From a virus: DNA of 36,981 nucleotides. Location: IMG/VR virus record IMGVR_UViG_3300032242_003122, positions 1-36,981 of that record. The stretch is one strand, 5' to 3'. A program made the position numbers and the translations under genes. Positions 14,592 through 23,895 of the stretch are shown here, one piece after another (within the stretch, counting starts at the first letter, position 1; the number at the start of each line of letters is the position of its first letter). The notes beneath the pieces were generated by a model. That model was not told the origin of the DNA and ran no database searches. It saw only the letters and a program-made list of their open reading frames with translations.

Positions 14592-17353
14592 TTGTTGTAC
14601 TTGCTAAAATATTCAATCTTTAATTGATCTAAACCAGAATAACTTCCCGATTTATTAGGATCGCCTAAGTATTTAGAAATATCAAAATTACCATAGGTTG
14701 ATGCTATATCTCTGTTTATTGCTTTTGCAGTTGAATTGGCAATACTTAGTGAAGCCAAAGATGGTTCTAATACCAAACTTTTTGCTAGTTTATTACTAAA
14801 TACAAGAACTTTATCGGTTATAGTATTTTTATTTATGTATATTTTGTTACTAACCGTTGTTCCAATTCCCGTATAAGGTGCACTATAATAAAAAGTTTCT
14901 ACAGATCCTGAAAACATTGGGTAAACTTGGGGGCCACTAGTATCATAATACGTAATATTTCCATAAGTTGAATTTGGTGCATTACTTGCTTTATAAAATG
15001 TATCTGTTAATGAAGAAGTACTAATGTTTAAATCTGTTCCTATCGGAAATCTAACATTTAAACTGGCAGTTGTACCATATACAGACTCCTGAACTGATCT
15101 AGGATTTAATACAAAAGCATTAAAATCTGATTCTAATTTTGCATAATTCCAAATTCTTACATCAGAAATTGATCCTTTTAACCTTTCTCCAAATTTTGTA
15201 GTAGTATAAATATCTGTAAAATTTGCCCTATATGAAGCTGAAATATTATTATCTATTACATAAGATGCACTTCCACTAAAAGCTATCTGGCCATTTATTT
15301 GATTTTTAACAAATAACTTGTAAGTATCTATATTGGCCGATTGAGATTGTTGCATCATTAATGACCACCAACTTCCAGTATATGCAAATATTGGTAAATT
15401 TGATATTGAAGCACTAACTATTCCATTACTACCACTAAGTTTCATTACTATGTTAGCATTAGAGCCAGTTTCATAATTTGCATGAATTAACACTTCAACT
15501 GGGTATGTTCTATAAATTTGACTTTGTACTGCAAATAAACTTTTAGTAGCTGCTGTTTCTATTGATCCAGATAACATAAACCTAAACTCGGCAGCTCTAT
15601 TTGGCTTTGTTGTATAATACCAATCATATTGAAAGTATGAACTTCCGGTCATAATATTTCTATAATTGAATGTATTAGCTTTATAGGTATACATATCATT
15701 TTCATCACGGTATGATCTACCATGTTCTAATGGGGCAACTATAGTATCGGGAATTCCTAAGGTCAATAAAAGTAATCTAAGACCTTCATATGTTCCTTTT
15801 GTCTTTGAAAGAAGTGCTAAATTATGATGAAGTCTTTTATATATCTCACTTATATATGCACTTTGCGAATCTTGAGTATCTGTTTTTAACAAATATTCTT
15901 GAATACTTTTACCAGAATTAGAATTTCTTACATCAATTCCATGTGATTTTAATAATTCATACATAATCTCATTAGACAACTTATTGTCATGTTTTGTATT
16001 ATGTACTTCGGTCATGTTATTTATGATAATCCAAATGTTATCATAATGATGCCCAATCATATCTACAAACTTTTGTAAGTTTGCATTATTATCATTATTT
16101 CTAATAAATTCTGGTATTGTATACCAAAGATAATTATTATTCCAAGAATCAAATAAACTGCCAGTAGCAAGCATATTTTGGTACCAGGTATTAGTTGTAT
16201 TGTTAGATCCAATTAAGCTTGTAGAAGCCAAAGTATAAGGCCTTGTAGAGTTTGTTTTAGGCCAAGAACTTGATCCTGATTGAAAATACAAATATTGCTC
16301 ATAGTGATCAAAATTATTTACACTTGAACTTATCTGCATATCAACGGAAGCAGTACTTATATTGTTTGAACCATTACTTGCTTTTAAAACAATATACCCT
16401 TCTAAATTACTTAATTTTTGTTTAAATACTTGAAGTCTTCTGCTTGCTGATCCATAATGCATAAAATTTGCAAAACTATCTCTTTGAGTAATTGAATAAT
16501 CAATATTAAGCTTTATATTATTATTTGAAATAAGATTATTTATTTCTTGTAATGAAGTAGCATTAATAAGACTTGTTAAGTTATACTGAGATGTATTTTG
16601 CCCTGTTACTTGGTAACCACTATTTATTGGTACATTAAAGTTTGTTCCTATCAATTCTAAACCTGGACTGTTTGTTATTACAGTATTTAGGTTTACAGTA
16701 AAAGAATTAGCTAGTGAAAGCTCTTCAAATAAACTAATTACAGATTTATTTTCTACTTCTAATCCTAATGGTTTATATAACTTAATACCTACCTCTACTT
16801 GATTTGTAGTGGTATTTATTCTTGGTTTTAAATTATTTGCAAGATAAAAAGTTGATCCATCTATTTCTACAACAAAATCTTTTATGTCTTGATTACTATC
16901 TAATCTTGTTTTAAAACTAGTAGCATCATCTAATAACATAAGATCCTCCATCACTTTTACAATGACGATTTCATCTCTTTTTGAGAATATTTCTTTTATA
17001 TAAAATTGAGGAGTATTATTATTAAGAATTGGTCTTAATACCGAATATTTTAATATGTAATTGCCTTCTTTAAATCCAAACTGCTTTAAGTCTTCTACAG
17101 GATCAACTGAAATCTCAGAAAATGAACCATCTTCATTTAAATCTGAAAATACAGTTTGAGAATAATTTTGATAGTTTTGTATATTGGCAAGTTCCATTCC
17201 ATTAATATCCTGGATGGATAATAAAATAGAATCTGTATTTGGATTGTAGGATCTTTTTGAAAGAACTTCTGTTAATAGATTATTATCTTTGGCATCGTAT
17301 GGAGATACCATTGACTTATTTGAAACATTACCTATTACATTAATAATTGCCAT
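14588..17353 (-). CDS. Large tail/baseplate protein with a LamG/concanavalin-like domain (921 aa)
   Basis: The N-terminal 180 residues (NVIGNVSNKSMVSPYDAKDN, LKQFGFKEGNYILKYSVLRP) are beta-rich. Around 430-560 is a helical part with FVDMIGHHYDNIWI, SAYISEIYKRLHHNLALLSK and TKGTYEGLRLLLLTLGIPDT, which resembles the wedge-to-fibre connector proteins of contractile phages (P2 gpI class; inference). About residues 640-740 form a LamG-like lectin sandwich ending in the typical LKGSISDVRIWNYAK. A sugar-binding surface would suit a tail. The gene is just downstream of a 109 aa gene and coupled to the 832 aa gene. The domain calls are good, the role is inferred. Confidence 0.78.
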   Translation of the reverse strand: MAIINVIGNVSNKSMVSPYDAKDNNLLTEVLSKRSYNPNTDSILLSIQDINGMELANIQNYQNYSQTVFSDLNEDGSFSEISVDPVEDLKQFGFKEGNYILKYSVLRPILNNNTPQFYIKEIFSKRDEIVIVKVMEDLMLLDDATSFKTRLDSNQDIKDFVVEIDGSTFYLANNLKPRINTTTNQVEVGIKLYKPLGLEVENKSVISLFEELSLANSFTVNLNTVITNSPGLELIGTNFNVPINSGYQVTGQNTSQYNLTSLINATSLQEINNLISNNNIKLNIDYSITQRDSFANFMHYGSASRRLQVFKQKLSNLEGYIVLKASNGSNNISTASVDMQISSSVNNFDHYEQYLYFQSGSSSWPKTNSTRPYTLASTSLIGSNNTTNTWYQNMLATGSLFDSWNNNYLWYTIPEFIRNNDNNANLQKFVDMIGHHYDNIWIIINNMTEVHNTKHDNKLSNEIMYELLKSHGIDVRNSNSGKSIQEYLLKTDTQDSQSAYISEIYKRLHHNLALLSKTKGTYEGLRLLLLTLGIPDTIVAPLEHGRSYRDENDMYTYKANTFNYRNIMTGSSYFQYDWYYTTKPNRAAEFRFMLSGSIETAATKSLFAVQSQIYRTYPVEVLIHANYETGSNANIVMKLSGSNGIVSASISNLPIFAYTGSWWSLMMQQSQSANIDTYKLFVKNQINGQIAFSGSASYVIDNNISASYRANFTDIYTTTKFGERLKGSISDVRIWNYAKLESDFNAFVLNPRSVQESVYGTTASLNVRFPIGTDLNISTSSLTDTFYKASNAPNSTYGNITYYDTSGPQVYPMFSGSVETFYYSAPYTGIGTTVSNKIYINKNTITDKVLVFSNKLAKSLVLEPSLASLSIANSTAKAINRDIASTYGNFDISKYLGDPNKSGSYSGLDQLKIEYFSKYNK

Positions 17354-17356
17354 TTA

Positions 17357-17686
17357 CTACATATTGATTGATGAAGCGGTTGCAGCATCTAATATTTGCT
17401 GTCTTAACGATGTAACCTCATCAATTAGAGCTTGTATGCTATTACTTGATACATTTACTCCTAGATATTTTGCACTTTTGTCTAATAAAACACGATGACT
17501 ATTTGAATCTCCTTCTTTAGGTATATCATAAAAAAGTTCATCATACATAACAAAAAATTCCTCCACCGTAGGTCTCATTTGTGCTGTTATATTGTTTACT
17601 GCATCAAACTCTTTAAATTCTCTATCAATTACGCTTGAGTACGATTTATCAATATAAACATCTTTTAGCAATTCTATTTTTTCCAT
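17357..17686 (-). CDS. Small tail-cluster protein, function unknown (109 aa)
   Basis: Acidic and largely helical: LLKDVYIDKSYSSVIDREFK, TVEEFFVMYDELFYDIPKEG, then IQALIDEVTSLRQQILDA, a short coiled-coil at the C-terminus. Its ATG shares a base with the stop of the DNRLRE-like gene (TAATG type), and its own stop is 3 bases from the next ATG, so it belongs to the same baseplate transcript. It may be a small wedge subunit or an assembly partner. No family recognised. Confidence 0.65.
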   Translation of the reverse strand: MEKIELLKDVYIDKSYSSVIDREFKEFDAVNNITAQMRPTVEEFFVMYDELFYDIPKEGDSNSHRVLLDKSAKYLGVNVSSNSIQALIDEVTSLRQQILDAATASSINM

Positions 17687-18768
17687 TAAGATCTGACTTT
17701 AAAATAGCTTTTATTATCAATTAAAACAGTACCCCCATTAATGGTTGATTTAATTATTAATTTATAGTATCTTTCTGGTTGTAGACCATTCATGTATAAA
17801 TCTACATAATTTCCCGTTGAATCACAAGATATTTTATTAAGAGTTTCAAAATTAATAACATACTCATCAGTTTTAACATCTTTTAATGCCCATTGTGATC
17901 CCTGTGGTAATGCTTTATTTGTAGAATAAAAAGATGATGTCATAAAAACTCTTTTTGGATATTGATCTCTACAAAATAATCGCATTCTTGCTACTTCCTC
18001 TTGATCATAAGATTCTTTTAAGTTTGAAATACTAAATAATATATTTGATGAACTAATAGTAGAAAGAGAACCAGTTGTATATGAAGAATCATCCCAAACA
18101 AATTCAATATGAGGCGGATAAACTGTATGAGTATCTTTTGAAAAAAACTTAATTGAAGTATTAGATCCAGTAGTAAACTCTAAAGAAGATGTAAATTTTA
18201 ATAATATTCCGTTATTGGGAACTGATCCTGAATAATGCGACACTGTAATATCACTTACATCCATCTTAATATCTTTACTATCATTATATGCAAATGATTG
18301 GCTACCTATTAAAGTTGTGTACCAACTACAACCACCAATATTTGTTTTATAACTCATGGTTGTGTATGTTCGAAGAGTATCTGCAGGATTTCTCCAAACT
18401 GCTCCAGTTTGTTTATTTGTCCAAGTTACATTATCAGTTAAATAAGGAGAATATAAATATTTTCCAATACCCATATCCCAAGATTGTGATACTGCAAAAG
18501 AATTTACTGTATATTGGAATGGAAGTTCTCTTGTTTCTGTATTATATAATTTAAGATATACTTTATAATCAACACCTTTAATTTTATTTGCAAAAATATC
18601 AGTAATTTGATCTTGAGGAAATTGTAATAAAATTCTTGAAACTTCATTATAAGTATAACTTCCAGCTACATTTCTTATTTCTAATATCTCATCAAGCCCA
18701 GTGTTTATATTAGGGGTATCCGAATATATTGTTGCATCTGCCGTAGGAAATAATTTATATGAAGCCAT
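17686..18768 (-). CDS. Tail protein with a DNRLRE-like beta-sandwich (360 aa)
   Basis: The first 200 residues read like a DNRLRE/carbohydrate-binding sandwich: FPTADATIYSDTPNINTG, EILEI, then SRILLQF and, further on, VTWTNKQTGAVWRNPA. This class is usual in surface and phage tail proteins. The C-terminal 130 residues (ILFSISNLKESYDQEEVARM, RDQYPKR) form a second beta domain with YPKRVFMTSSFYSTNKALPQ and a closing YYKLIIKSTINGGT strand. It follows the gp6-like gene with a 42-base gap holding a proposed late element, so transcription probably restarts here. Likely a baseplate or fibre-attachment subunit. Confidence 0.75.
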   Translation of the reverse strand: MASYKLFPTADATIYSDTPNINTGLDEILEIRNVAGSYTYNEVSRILLQFPQDQITDIFANKIKGVDYKVYLKLYNTETRELPFQYTVNSFAVSQSWDMGIGKYLYSPYLTDNVTWTNKQTGAVWRNPADTLRTYTTMSYKTNIGGCSWYTTLIGSQSFAYNDSKDIKMDVSDITVSHYSGSVPNNGILLKFTSSLEFTTGSNTSIKFFSKDTHTVYPPHIEFVWDDSSYTTGSLSTISSSNILFSISNLKESYDQEEVARMRLFCRDQYPKRVFMTSSFYSTNKALPQGSQWALKDVKTDEYVINFETLNKISCDSTGNYVDLYMNGLQPERYYKLIIKSTINGGTVLIDNKSYFKVRS

Positions 18769-18789
18769 TTTAATAATTGTCTATTATAT

Positions 18790-18798
18790 TATAAATAT
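18790..18798 (-). promoter_or_regulatory. Proposed late-promoter element ATATTTATA
   Basis: ATATTTATA on the - strand, 21 bases before the ATG at 18768, in the gap after the gp6-like gene. Confidence 0.42.
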
Positions 18799-18810
18799 TT
18801 AATACTAATA

Positions 18811-20583
18811 TTATTTGGAAACTGATCTTCCTTTAATATCATTATCTAAAAATCTAACCTCAAAACAACTAGGGTCTTTTGGAGGATAAATGATATTATT
18901 TTTAGTTGCAGACTTAACATCGTAGGCATAAGGTGAATAATCACCACCACTTATGTTTACAACTTCTACATTTGTTACTACCTGAACTCCTTTTATTTTA
19001 CTTATAGTATTATAAATATCAGACATAACAATTGGTTGATTTATTTGCCAATTATCAATAGAAAAGAATGATTTAAGTTCTATAATAGAATTCATGATAA
19101 CCTCAGATGCATTAAAACTTGGGTAAACAACTATATCAAAATTAATACCTACATTTACATAATAGGCATTATTTATTGTTAAAGTATCGTTTACAGCCCT
19201 GTAGTAACTTAAATATTCTTTTAAATTTTCTTTAATAACTAAAGAAGGTACTGCTAACTTTTTACTACTATCATATGCAAGAGTATATAAGTTTAATAAA
19301 AGCGGATCCTTATCATCTTTTTCTATATAAACTTTAGCAATAGCACCAAAGTTTGATGGCATCATCATTGATCTAGAAATGTAATCACGTTTAGTTACCG
19401 TTCTTTCTTGTTCAGAAAATGAATTAATAATATTAAGTCTAAGTTCATCTTTAGTATCCCCATCACGACCTCCAACACTTGGTTGATCGTTTGTTATTGT
19501 TACTGTTGACGTTCGGTCAGTTTCTGTTGTATATTTTCTTTTTACATCAGATAAGTTAAATCCTGTTATTGTATCACTGGGAAGATTAGATTGTATTCCT
19601 CCACCCACAAGATACCTTACAGTTAGTGTTGTATTTCCAGGAGCTATACCATAACTCTTACTTGATAAATAATCAAATCTATTATATGAATCAAATATTT
19701 TGGAAATTCCTGAAACAGTACCTAATGAAGCCAAATCTGAATTTGGAAGTAATTCTTCTGTCTCTTTATAATTTGTTCCGGCTCCAAATTCCAACAAAAG
19801 TTGATTATAATCAGAAAACCTAGATGTAAATCTTCTAGGAACTCTAACGTACTTAAGCAAATAGTTAGCACCGTCTGTTGCACTATATTTTGGATTACTT
19901 AAATTATTATTTTGAAAACCTTGTATAATTGTATCTTGTGCCAAATACGGAACTTCATACCAAAGATTTCCTAAAGAATCAGTAACATCTAAAATTCCAA
20001 TAATACTTTCATCACTAATTTTTACTTGAGAATATTTTTGTGGAGACCCAAAGTTAAAAGAAGTAGTTTTTATTTGGGCAGATATGGCATTTACATATTT
20101 AGTTAAAGTATAACCACTACCATTCTTTACAATAGTTGTTCCACTACTTATACTAAAATCAACTTCATCCATTGTTATAAATGATTGTTGAGTATTAGAT
20201 TTAAGAATAGTATTTTTAGGTAAAACAATAGCTTCTAATAAATTTGGTGCTGAATTTAATGTTCCTACATACTGAGAAACGGTAATTTGAGCAACAGATG
20301 CATATGTTACTTTTGGACGATATCCTTTTTCATAAGCTAAAGCAAATAAAGATTCTCTTGTTCTAGCATATTGTACAAAGTTTTCTAAAATCTGATTATT
20401 AATATAGAATGAAAGAACGTCTCCAATATATGATGCTTGTTCAATAAAAATATTTCCAACAGAATTTGCTGTAAAATCACCATAAGTATCTGGAAAGTAA
20501 GTCTTTGTGTACTCGGTTAATGAAGACTTAAAATCTGTAAAGTTCTTCCCTATATATGAAATATTTTTTGTTTCGTTCTTCAT
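18811..20583 (-). CDS. Baseplate wedge protein, T4 gp6-like
   Basis: 590 aa, near the 660 of T4 gp6. The opening is characteristic: FTDFKSSLTEYTKTYFPDTY, then ANSVGNIFIEQASYIGDVLS and FYINNQILENFVQYARTRES, followed by LAYEKGYRPK, as in gp6/baseplate-J-like wedge subunits. Later parts (VGGRDGDTKDELRLNIINSF, RTVTKRDYISRSMMMPSNFG) are the conserved core that forms the wedge ring. In T4 this protein dimerises into the inner baseplate ring and couples to sheath contraction. It follows the gp25-like gene by two bases, the same order as in T4-related phages. Confidence 0.9.
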   Translation of the reverse strand: MKNETKNISYIGKNFTDFKSSLTEYTKTYFPDTYGDFTANSVGNIFIEQASYIGDVLSFYINNQILENFVQYARTRESLFALAYEKGYRPKVTYASVAQITVSQYVGTLNSAPNLLEAIVLPKNTILKSNTQQSFITMDEVDFSISSGTTIVKNGSGYTLTKYVNAISAQIKTTSFNFGSPQKYSQVKISDESIIGILDVTDSLGNLWYEVPYLAQDTIIQGFQNNNLSNPKYSATDGANYLLKYVRVPRRFTSRFSDYNQLLLEFGAGTNYKETEELLPNSDLASLGTVSGISKIFDSYNRFDYLSSKSYGIAPGNTTLTVRYLVGGGIQSNLPSDTITGFNLSDVKRKYTTETDRTSTVTITNDQPSVGGRDGDTKDELRLNIINSFSEQERTVTKRDYISRSMMMPSNFGAIAKVYIEKDDKDPLLLNLYTLAYDSSKKLAVPSLVIKENLKEYLSYYRAVNDTLTINNAYYVNVGINFDIVVYPSFNASEVIMNSIIELKSFFSIDNWQINQPIVMSDIYNTISKIKGVQVVTNVEVVNISGGDYSPYAYDVKSATKNNIIYPPKDPSCFEVRFLDNDIKGRSVSK

Positions 20584-20585
20584 TT

Positions 20586-20987
20586 TTATTGTATACCTAA
20601 AGTAATTGTATCTACTGTATTGGATACCTGATATGTCATATTAAATAACAAGGTATTTTCGTAGTTATCATCCATCATCAAACTAAATTCTAAAATATTT
20701 ATTTGAGGAAAGTTTGCTTGTATTTTAGACTTAATTTCACCCTCCCTATCAGAAATTGTATTATTTGATTCAAATATTAGATTTCTTAATCCAAGACCAT
20801 AGCCAGGATTTAACATTCTTTCTCCTTGACCTGTTAAGGTATAGTTTATAATATTAGCTTTTATTTGTTCTTTGGTAGAATACACAGGATTAAATACATT
20901 TCCTGCATTAAATAACAAACTCATCCCAACAATTTTGTTAGGATTGAGATCATCTATGTTAATATTTCTACCAATTATATATGCCAT
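20586..20987 (-). CDS. Baseplate wedge protein, T4 gp25-like
   Basis: 133 aa, the usual length. It shows the family pattern: YSTKEQIKANIINYTLTGQG directly followed by ERMLNPGYGLGLRNLIFE, then ISDREGEIKSKIQANFP and a closing beta pair (LLFNMTYQV, DTITLGIQ). gp25 is a lysozyme-fold-like sheath-initiating wedge subunit and has no enzyme activity in T4. It begins one base from the stop of the 103 aa gene and precedes gp6, matching the synteny of contractile phages. Confidence 0.92.
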   Translation of the reverse strand: MAYIIGRNINIDDLNPNKIVGMSLLFNAGNVFNPVYSTKEQIKANIINYTLTGQGERMLNPGYGLGLRNLIFESNNTISDREGEIKSKIQANFPQINILEFSLMMDDNYENTLLFNMTYQVSNTVDTITLGIQ

Positions 20988-21298
20988 TATTGATTTCTAA
21001 AGTTTGCTAAATCGGCAGGATTTACAGTTTTTGCAAATTCATCTAAGATAGATAATGCTGGATTTTTCCCTGGTTGAGGTACAAATTTTTGTACTGGTGT
21101 GCTATCAATAAGGCCCATTTTACTTGCCATTTGTGCTCTCATATCTTTTTGAGATATATTTGGATTCCTATTTACATCTGCTGAAGTAAAATTAAGTGTT
21201 TGTATAGACTCATTAATACGTTGATTCTCAAGAAGTACTTCTCTAAATCCTTCTTTAACTGCCTCTTTGATTATTCTTTTTAAAGCTTTTGCATCCAT
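20987..21298 (-). CDS. Small protein between spike region and gp25, unknown (103 aa)
   Basis: The N-terminal 35 residues form a strongly amphipathic helix (KALKRIIKEAVKEGFREVLL). The rest is polar and probably extended, with VNRNPNISQKDMRAQM and LSILDEFAKTVNPADLANF. It lies between the hydrophobic 370 aa gene and gp25 and shares a base with the gp25 start. The helix contains IIKEA, like the cleavage context in the tagged proteins, but the M-K-L-x-x-I-L pattern is absent, so I do not count it among them. A proposed late element is 3 bases upstream, overlapping the stop region of the gene above. Confidence 0.6.
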   Translation of the reverse strand: MDAKALKRIIKEAVKEGFREVLLENQRINESIQTLNFTSADVNRNPNISQKDMRAQMASKMGLIDSTPVQKFVPQPGKNPALSILDEFAKTVNPADLANFRNQ

Positions 21299-21301
21299 AA
21301 T

Positions 21302-21310
21302 TATAAATAT
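21302..21310 (-). promoter_or_regulatory. Proposed late-promoter element ATATTTATA
   Basis: ATATTTATA on the - strand, 3 bases before the ATG at 21298 and next to the stop of the gene above. The - strand here also holds TATAAATA (21315-21308), matching the T4 consensus, so the true element may be the overlapping one, with a gap of 9. Confidence 0.3.
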
Positions 21311-22423
21311 TTATATTTTAAAATTGTTACCGTCTATTTTAAGTTTTAATTCTTCTATCAAAACATTTGGGTCAGATGTATAAGACAACTTACTTGTATA
21401 AGCTTCAACATTATCAGTATCTAATGCCAAGGCAAAATGTCTTTTATGTCCACTTATCTCAAATTTAGGATCTAAATCCTCTTTAATAAAGAATCTATAA
21501 CCTTTATAATCAGCCCCTTGAAGATATCCCAAAGGAATTCCATTCATTTGATTTGCTTCAATAGCTCTTGAAATATTTTCAGGATTTTCTATTACATCAT
21601 CAATAGAGTTTAATCTAGCTTTTAAAGCCTTTATTTTTGCTAATATTGCTTCAAGTATTGGTAAAATAATACCAATCATTAGTAATAATTTAGAACTAAT
21701 CTCTAATATTTTATCAATAACATCTTTAATAGTTATTCTTGTATTTACTGCCGTTGTTATAGCACCGGGTATAATTGGACTAGGTGTAGCAGCTGTTACT
21801 AATGCACTAAGGGCTGTATACAAAACTTCTAATCCTAATAATATTAATGTTATAACTTCAACATAAGATGCTATAGTATCCATTAACTTTATAATAAGTT
21901 CTAGATCTGATTCCATTTTAGTCAATCTATTTCTTGAAGCAAATATCCTAGCTCTTAATGGAATAATATCATCTTTGGACTTAGCATCATCTATGGCTTT
22001 AATTAAGTCCTCATAAGTTCTAAATGCACCACCAAAGTTAGTAACAAGTTCAGATATTTTTGGATATAATAAAGCACTCATGATGCCTATTATCATGCCT
22101 TTATTTGCTTTAAAAAACTTTCCTGCGGCTTTAAGCTTATCAGAAAAATTCATTTCTTTTAATTCAGCATATTTCTTTTTTAAATCAGCAATTTTCTTTT
22201 TTGTTTTGCCCTTTTCCTTTTTCTTTTTACTGAATAATGGATCATTTTCAAAGAACGTTTTACCTGCAATAAGAACAGATGTTGCTACAGCTACATAAGC
22301 AGTTGCTTTAGCAATATCACCCGTAGCTACACTAGCTACCTTCTGTAAGTCCGGTTCAGGAACCGAATTCATATTTGGCTGAACGTTATTCAGACTATCT
22401 GTTTCTGTTCCCATTTTACTCAA
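21311..22423 (-). CDS. Hydrophobic baseplate-cluster protein (370 aa)
   Basis: Residues 30-60 include a helix (ATAYVAVATSVLIAGKTFF), a lysine-rich segment (KKKKEKGKTKKKIADLKKKY) follows, then several long hydrophobic helices: GMIIGIMSALLYPKISELV (about 110-130), VEVITLILLGLEVLYTALSA (about 190-210) and LLLMIGIILPILEAILAKIK (about 250-270). The C-terminal 70 residues are soluble (GYRFFIKEDLDPKF, KRHFALALDT, LIEELKLKIDG), a tail resembling conserved baseplate-associated proteins of marine phages. It lies between spike and gp25. It may be a tape-measure-like or membrane-contacting tail component; both are guesses from composition. It overlaps the spike gene by 8 bases. Confidence 0.65.
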   Translation of the reverse strand: MSKMGTETDSLNNVQPNMNSVPEPDLQKVASVATGDIAKATAYVAVATSVLIAGKTFFENDPLFSKKKKEKGKTKKKIADLKKKYAELKEMNFSDKLKAAGKFFKANKGMIIGIMSALLYPKISELVTNFGGAFRTYEDLIKAIDDAKSKDDIIPLRARIFASRNRLTKMESDLELIIKLMDTIASYVEVITLILLGLEVLYTALSALVTAATPSPIIPGAITTAVNTRITIKDVIDKILEISSKLLLMIGIILPILEAILAKIKALKARLNSIDDVIENPENISRAIEANQMNGIPLGYLQGADYKGYRFFIKEDLDPKFEISGHKRHFALALDTDNVEAYTSKLSYTSDPNVLIEELKLKIDGNNFKI

Positions 22424-23528
22424 TAAATACTTGTTCTGACAAAATTGATGCTATATCTTTATCTAAAATTTCTTTAATATCTTGCTGCAATAAAGAAGCA
22501 GCCACAGTAATATTTACTATTTCAGTTCCTTCTGGGCCATTAAATGATTTTGATAAAGAATCTGTAAAATCACCTATTTTTTCACATAATTTACATAATA
22601 CATAAACTAGATCATTACCTCTAACTGCGGCTTGACTTGGTGCCTGATTATCTTGATTTTTTCCAATAAAAACATTATCTGAGTTTATATGTGTATACAC
22701 ACCTGAGTTAAGTGTTAGTATTTTTTCTCCATATATCTCTGTACTACGTCTAGAATACATGACAATATCATCTGTATGAGATAATATATTTATTCTATCT
22801 GATTCCATTACAATCTGATGTCCTTTGTATTTTCCTATTGCATCTGGTTTTGTATGATATTTTGTAAGGTAGTTGGATCCAGTTGTTGGAAAGTTAAATT
22901 CATGATTAGAAGTCATCCAAATGTTAGAACTTCCAGGTGAAACTGATTCACTTACATGATCTAGGTTTTTAGTATCATATTGACCATTATTAATGATAGT
23001 TCCTAAATCAGAAAATCTAATTGAGTTTCCAAACCTACCCTCCAAAGAAATATCTCCTTTTTTTAATCTTAAAGGTCTAACATAATTCTTAATATCTGCT
23101 ATGCCTGTTGTGGAGTTATGCTGCGTATCATTCCATGTATTTATTGGGCCCTTATAGTAAACAAGTGCATCCGAAAATCCATTATTAGATCCAACATTTT
23201 CAATTTGAACTAATTCTCCAGGTTGTGGATAATGTCTAAAATTAGAAGAATATGGCTTGGCAGGTTTAGCAATTTGAGTAAAATCATTAAAACTTAAAGA
23301 AGATACTTGAGTTGATGAGTTAGCAGGTAAATAATATATGTTTCCTATACCTGCTTGAGCTCCATTTACCTTGTAAATATGTTTTGCAGTCTCTTTATTA
23401 TCTACACCTAGAACATCCCCATCACCAAGAATAACAGCTATAACTTTTCCAATTTGTGGTTTATTATAGCTGGTAGGGTGTTGGGTAGATATTTGACTTA
23501 TGTTAGATGCTAAAGTAGGCTCATTCAT
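22416..23528 (-). CDS. Baseplate central spike, T4 gp5/gpV-like
   Basis: 370 aa. The N-terminal third has an OB-fold-like region (GKVIAVILGDGDVLGVDN, then YPQPGELVQIENVG), as at the start of gp5-like spikes. Residues 230-300 contain the spike shaft: QIVMESDRINILSHTDDIVM, EIYGEKILTLNSGVYTHINS and NVFIGKN, short strands typical of the intertwined beta-helix that pierces the outer membrane. The C-terminus is helical (DLVYVLCKLCEKIGDFTDSL). There is no lysozyme domain, unlike T4 gp5. It follows the 124 aa gene with 8 bases overlap, upstream of gp25, as in contractile tails. Confidence 0.8.
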   Translation of the reverse strand: MNEPTLASNISQISTQHPTSYNKPQIGKVIAVILGDGDVLGVDNKETAKHIYKVNGAQAGIGNIYYLPANSSTQVSSLSFNDFTQIAKPAKPYSSNFRHYPQPGELVQIENVGSNNGFSDALVYYKGPINTWNDTQHNSTTGIADIKNYVRPLRLKKGDISLEGRFGNSIRFSDLGTIINNGQYDTKNLDHVSESVSPGSSNIWMTSNHEFNFPTTGSNYLTKYHTKPDAIGKYKGHQIVMESDRINILSHTDDIVMYSRRSTEIYGEKILTLNSGVYTHINSDNVFIGKNQDNQAPSQAAVRGNDLVYVLCKLCEKIGDFTDSLSKSFNGPEGTEIVNITVAASLLQQDIKEILDKDIASILSEQVFIE

Positions 23529-23895
23529 TAGGCAATTGGTGCTTATCTACTGGTTTTGAAACCTCTTTATTAATTGAATTAACTTGCTTTAGAATAAGAT
23601 CTCTTTCTTCATCGGTCATAGAAAAATCATCTGAATTTGAAGAATCTGGTGCCATAGATCTTTGAACTAAGGTAGCTAACTTGATTAGGTTATCATCGTT
23701 CTTTAATGAACTGTTTAAGTAATTTGCAATTAAAGGAACTACCATTATAGCAGAATTTACCGTATCTCCGATCAGTGGTTTAAGTTGATCTATTAGAGAA
23801 CTAATCTGTTTATCTTTATCTTTTGACTTTTTATGAATTTCTTTTAATAAGTCCTCATAAGTCGTATTTCCGTATACTATCTTTTCAGAGCTCAT
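23521..23895 (-). CDS. Small conserved tail-cluster protein (124 aa)
   Basis: Helical and charged, with EDLLKEIHKKSKDKDKQISS, a hydrophobic middle (SAIMVVPLIANYLNSSLK) and NDDNLIKLATLVQRS. I have seen this pattern (LLKEIHKKSKKKDKQI-type) in T4-like marine phages next to gp5-like genes, without known function. It lies between the sigma factor and the spike and overlaps both by a few bases, so it is likely co-expressed with the spike and may chaperone or cap it (inference). Confidence 0.7.
   Translation of the reverse strand: MSSEKIVYGNTTYEDLLKEIHKKSKDKDKQISSLIDQLKPLIGDTVNSAIMVVPLIANYLNSSLKNDDNLIKLATLVQRSMAPDSSNSDDFSMTDEERDLILKQVNSINKEVSKPVDKHQLPNE

Noticed and set aside
15205-19019. ATATTTATA copies at 15205-15213 and 19011-19019 as internal promoters
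   Set aside because: They lie deep inside structural genes with no start nearby. I treat them as chance occurrences, which also tempers the promoter claim.
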